Assembly: GCA_945957365.1 (NCBI GenBank)
Contig: CAMFKI010000002.1
Location: 390,710 to 454,709, forward strand
Direction: 5' to 3'
Origin: an uncultured Alphaproteobacteria bacterium
Lineage (GTDB): Bacteria; Pseudomonadota; Alphaproteobacteria; Rhizobiales; Aestuariivirgaceae
Length of the DNA stretch: 64,000 nucleotides
Position 1 is the first letter of the stretch. Each line of letters begins with the position of its first letter. The notes beneath the pieces are model-generated. The model ran no database searches and was not told the DNA's origin. It was given only the letters and a program-made list of their open reading frames with translations. A program made the translations under genes and the position numbers. This document shows positions 59,544-64,000 of the stretch, piece by piece.

Positions 59544-60384
59544 CACCCTTGCGAGCCTTCTTGCCGCCGCCAGCGCGCGGCTGAAGGCTTCGGGCTCCGA
59601 GACCCCGATGCTCGACGCGCGCCTGCTGCTGCAGGCCGCCGCCGGGCTGACCCGGGAGGACCTGATCCTCGGCCCTGACCGCCAGCTCTCGCGCGAACAG
59701 CTCTCCGTCTTCGAAGGCTTCGTGGGCCGCCGCGCGCATCACGAGCCGGTCTCCCGCATTCTCGGCGCGCGCGAGTTCTATGGCCGCGTCTTCCGGGTGA
59801 CGCCCCATACGCTGGACCCGCGGCCCGACACCGAGACGATCATCGAGGCGGCGCTGAAGCTGATGCCCCAGGCCGCACGCCTGCTCGATCTCGGCACCGG
59901 CACCGGCGCCATCGCCATCACGCTTCTCGCCGAACGGCCGGATGCGACGGGGATCGCGACCGACCTTTCTCCCGCAGCACTCGCGGTGGCGCGGGAGAAT
60001 GCCGAACGCCTCGGCGTTGCCGGCCGGCTCACCTTGCTGGCGGGCAGCTGGTTCGCGCCGGTCTCGGGCCTGTTCGACATCATCCTGTCGAATCCCCCCT
60101 ATATCCCGTCAGGTGAAATTGCAGGGCTGGACCCGGAGGTGCGGAACTTCGACCCCGCACTGGCACTTTCAGGAGGAACCGACGGCCTCGACCCCTATCG
60201 CATCATCGCATCCGGCGCTGCCGCCCACCTGGCGGCGGGTGGTCGTGTTCTGGTCGAGATCGGGGCGGGGCAGGCGGCCGACGTCGAGCGCATCTTTGTG
60301 GCCCGGGGGTTCCTGCCGGCCGGGCGGCACAGCGACCTTGGCGGTCACGTCCGCTGCCTCGGCTTTAACCGCGCCCAAAAATAG
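59533..60384 (+). CDS. prmC: Release factor glutamine methyltransferase PrmC
   Basis: Methylates the GGQ glutamine of release factors. The 283-aa enzyme has the substrate-binding N-terminal domain, SAM motif [20 protein letters not shown] and the active-site NPPY in [18 protein letters not shown], followed by [14 protein letters not shown]. Starts 11 bp inside prfA. Confidence 0.96.
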   Translation: MPPDTLASLLAAASARLKASGSETPMLDARLLLQAAAGLTREDLILGPDRQLSREQLSVFEGFVGRRAHHEPVSRILGAREFYGRVFRVTPHTLDPRPDTETIIEAALKLMPQAARLLDLGTGTGAIAITLLAERPDATGIATDLSPAALAVARENAERLGVAGRLTLLAGSWFAPVSGLFDIILSNPPYIPSGEIAGLDPEVRNFDPALALSGGTDGLDPYRIIASGAAAHLAAGGRVLVEIGAGQAADVERIFVARGFLPAGRHSDLGGHVRCLGFNRAQK

Positions 60385-60694
60385 CGTTTGGAAATGAAGG
60401 GCCTGTGGGCTAAATGAGAGTCGGAAACGCTTTCTGCCCTTTGTATTGGTGCCGGGAACGACGTGGGGGCAGCGCCGGGATGGCGCAAGCCCAGTTGCAA
60501 TCAGCACAGGCGGGGACATGGCAAGAGCCCTCCGGGACTCGCGCCGCTGGCGGAAGCCTTCTCAAACCAACGGGTTAAGCTTGATAACGCTCACTTTCTG
60601 AGCAGATGTGAAACCGGATTGCCGCGGAACCACAGGTTTCCGTGAAGCAATGCGTGCAACCTAAAGTCAGACCAAGTCTGAAGATGGAATTTCG
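60385..60694. other. Intergenic region before the DUF4167 gene
   Basis: 310 bp without a convincing gene. It includes a perfect TCAGAC-CAA-GTCTGA inverted repeat (60667-60681), 13 bp before the next start codon, and a near-perfect stem at 60634-60651. These might belong to a leader that affects translation. A 27-codon frame at 60518-60601 with a GGGGA site is the only small open frame of note and resembles no known leader peptide. I see no known structured RNA. Confidence 0.4.
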
Positions 60695-61543
60695 ATGAGA
60701 CCGACTCACAAGAACCGCAACCGCAACCGCCATCGCAGCGGAGGTGGCGGCGGGGGCGGCGGCGGCGGTGGCGGCGGCAACCCGCTCAGCCGCGTCTACG
60801 AGAGCAACGGTCCGGACGTGAAGGTCCGCGGCACCGCCCAGACGGTGGCCGACAAGTACCTACAGCTCGGCCGCGACGCCCAGTCGGCGGGCGACATCGT
60901 GATGGCGGAAAGCTATTTCCAGCACGCCGAGCACTACCTCCGCATCGTCTTCGCGGCGCAGGCCTACAACCAGCAGAACAATCCGCAGCTGGCGCAGCAG
61001 CAATACCGACGCCAGGACGACGAGTTCGACGACGAGGACCTCGAGGATTCGGGCGAGGCCTCGGTCGAGCAGCGCGGCCAGGGCCAGCAGGGCGGCGAGC
61101 CCGAGGGCATGGGCGACCAGCCTTCCATGGAGGCCGCCGACCGGCCGCCGCAGAACCAGCAGTCCCGCCAGCCGCGCAACGACCGCGATTTCAACCGGGA
61201 CAACAACAACCAGAACCGCGACAACAACAACCGCGACCGCTTCCGCCCGCGCTGGCAGGACCGCCGCAATAACGACAACCAGCAAGGCCAGCCGGGCGAA
61301 CCCCGCCAGCAGGCCGCGCAGCCCCGCCAGGAGGAGCCGCCGCGCAGTGAGCCGACTCCGGCTCCGGCCCCGGTTGCTGCAGCCGAGGAGTCGGATCGCT
61401 GGGAGGCGCCGTCCTTCCTGCGCCGCCCGGCCCCCGCTCCGGCACCTGTCGAGGCCGCTGCCGAGGAGGTCGCCGCCGCCCCGGTGAAGCGCCGCCGCAC
61501 CCGCAAGGAGACGGCAGCCGAAGTGCCGGAAGCCTCCGACTGA
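60695..61543 (+). CDS. DUF4167-domain protein (low-complexity, nucleic-acid-binding-like)
   Basis: A 282-aa protein. It begins with a basic tail (RPTHKNRNRNRHRSGG) and a 13-residue glycine run, then the conserved DUF4167 module (about residues 30-90; VYESNGPDVKVRGTAQTVAD, KYLQLGRDAQSAGDIVMAES, YFQHAEHYLRIV). The rest is disordered: acidic, then rich in Asn, Arg, Gln and Pro, ending in a basic KRRRTRKE stretch. Members occur between prmC and clpB in Hyphomicrobiales and are thought to act in RNA binding or ribosome function; that is not proven. Confidence 0.85.
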   Translation: MRPTHKNRNRNRHRSGGGGGGGGGGGGGNPLSRVYESNGPDVKVRGTAQTVADKYLQLGRDAQSAGDIVMAESYFQHAEHYLRIVFAAQAYNQQNNPQLAQQQYRRQDDEFDDEDLEDSGEASVEQRGQGQQGGEPEGMGDQPSMEAADRPPQNQQSRQPRNDRDFNRDNNNQNRDNNNRDRFRPRWQDRRNNDNQQGQPGEPRQQAAQPRQEEPPRSEPTPAPAPVAAAEESDRWEAPSFLRRPAPAPAPVEAAAEEVAAAPVKRRRTRKETAAEVPEASD

Positions 61544-61584
61544 GGCGTGCGTGGCCTGCGGCTGCAGGACCCGCCAGACCATCA

Positions 61585-61611
61585 GGGCGGCGCCACCGGC
61601 GCCGCCCTTTT
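61585..61611 (+). terminator. Rho-independent terminator after the DUF4167 gene
   Basis: GGGCGGCGCC-ACC-GGCGCCGCCC gives a 10-bp perfect stem with a 3-nt loop, followed by TTTT. It lies about 40 bp after the stop codon and before the clpB promoter. Confidence 0.9.
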
Positions 61612-61698
61612 CCGTGCCCGGAACGGGCGGCGGCAGGCTTGTCAAAACCCCTGATACGGCGTGAGCTTAGCCTCCGCCAAAAGGATCGGCTTGCCCCG

Positions 61699-61726
61699 CT
61701 TGATTGATTGCCAAGCCTTCCCATAT
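61699..61726 (+). promoter_or_regulatory. Heat-shock (RpoH-type) promoter of clpB
   Basis: CTTGATT (61699-61705) and CCCATAT (61720-61726) are 14 bp apart and match the sigma-32 pattern CTTGAAA-N11-15-CCCCATNT. The inferred start near 61733 leaves a 130-nt leader before clpB. Confidence 0.7.
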
Positions 61727-61863
61727 GACACTCATCAAGGGCCGCTCTCCTCAGGGAATGCCTCACGGGGGTTCAAAATGGGAAGGGCGGCAGATCAAAC
61801 CGTTGACGGCTTTTCAGGGGTGCCCGGCCGGGGCCTTTGCGAAGTGCCGAGGAGGAGAACTAC

Positions 61864-64000
<2,137 letters not shown>

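Noticed and set aside
60518..60601. A 27-codon small frame with a GGGGA ribosome-binding-like site
   Set aside because: No leader-peptide features such as codon runs, and no support beyond chance.

Overview
The window is a contiguous high-GC stretch of a bacterial chromosome. The housekeeping content points to an alphaproteobacterium of the Hyphomicrobiales (Rhizobiales) type: the neighbourhood ubiG / lysC / ptsP / prfA / prmC / DUF4167 / clpB, groESL behind a CIRCE element, a RodZ-like protein, a DUF1127 protein and an encoded-CCA tRNA-Arg(ACG). The genus cannot be fixed from sequence alone.

Layout. (1) 0.1-4.7 kb: a minus-strand ABC importer of the BMP/nucleoside type (binding protein, double ATPase, two permeases). 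(2) 5.0-5.9 kb: a DUF1398 protein with a MarR regulator and a perfect 12-bp palindrome. (3) 6.0-10.4 kb: a Family 2A encapsulin operon (serine acetyltransferase EpsC, shell protein SrpI, SufS-like cysteine desulfurase with an unstructured N-terminal extension), with an Rrf2 regulator reading away from it. (4) 10.4-24.5 kb: a sulfur-scavenging island in one orientation: FMN reductase, SfnG-like dimethylsulfone monooxygenase, a complete branched-chain-amino-acid-type ABC importer, DszA/NtaA-like and SsuD-like flavin monooxygenases, SfnB-like acyl-CoA-dehydrogenase-fold enzyme, two FAD proteins and an amidohydrolase. A 24-bp motif recurs before the first three transcription units of regions 3-4. 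(5) 25.1-33.0 kb: a tightly overlapping biosynthetic operon (cyanophycin-synthetase-like ATP-grasp, glycosyltransferases, NTP_transf_5, TOD1/MUCI70-type transferase, PqqD-type RRE protein, methyltransferase), flanked by gene remnants. (6) 33.1-37.4 kb: SDR, Fe-type alcohol dehydrogenase, GntR regulator and GMC oxidoreductase. (7) 37.7-42.9 kb: tRNA-Arg, an inverse-autotransporter-like protein and two related secreted repeat proteins whose junctions overlap in the same way. (8) 42.9-64 kb: groESL, a MocR-type regulator, xylB, ubiG, lysC, ptsP, rodZ, dtd, marR-emrAB, prfA, prmC, DUF4167 and clpB (cut by the window end), with three palindromic repeat elements between 52.9 and 58.4 kb.

How it fits together. 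Regions 3 and 4 form a coherent sulfur programme: organosulfur compounds are imported and oxidatively desulfonated, the sulfur would pass to cysteine through serine acetylation, and the encapsulated desulfurase would release and store sulfur from cysteine. The Rrf2 protein is the likely local sensor. Region 5 is the least explained part: it looks like a peptide/glycan natural-product or surface-polymer pathway, but no precursor peptide was identified.
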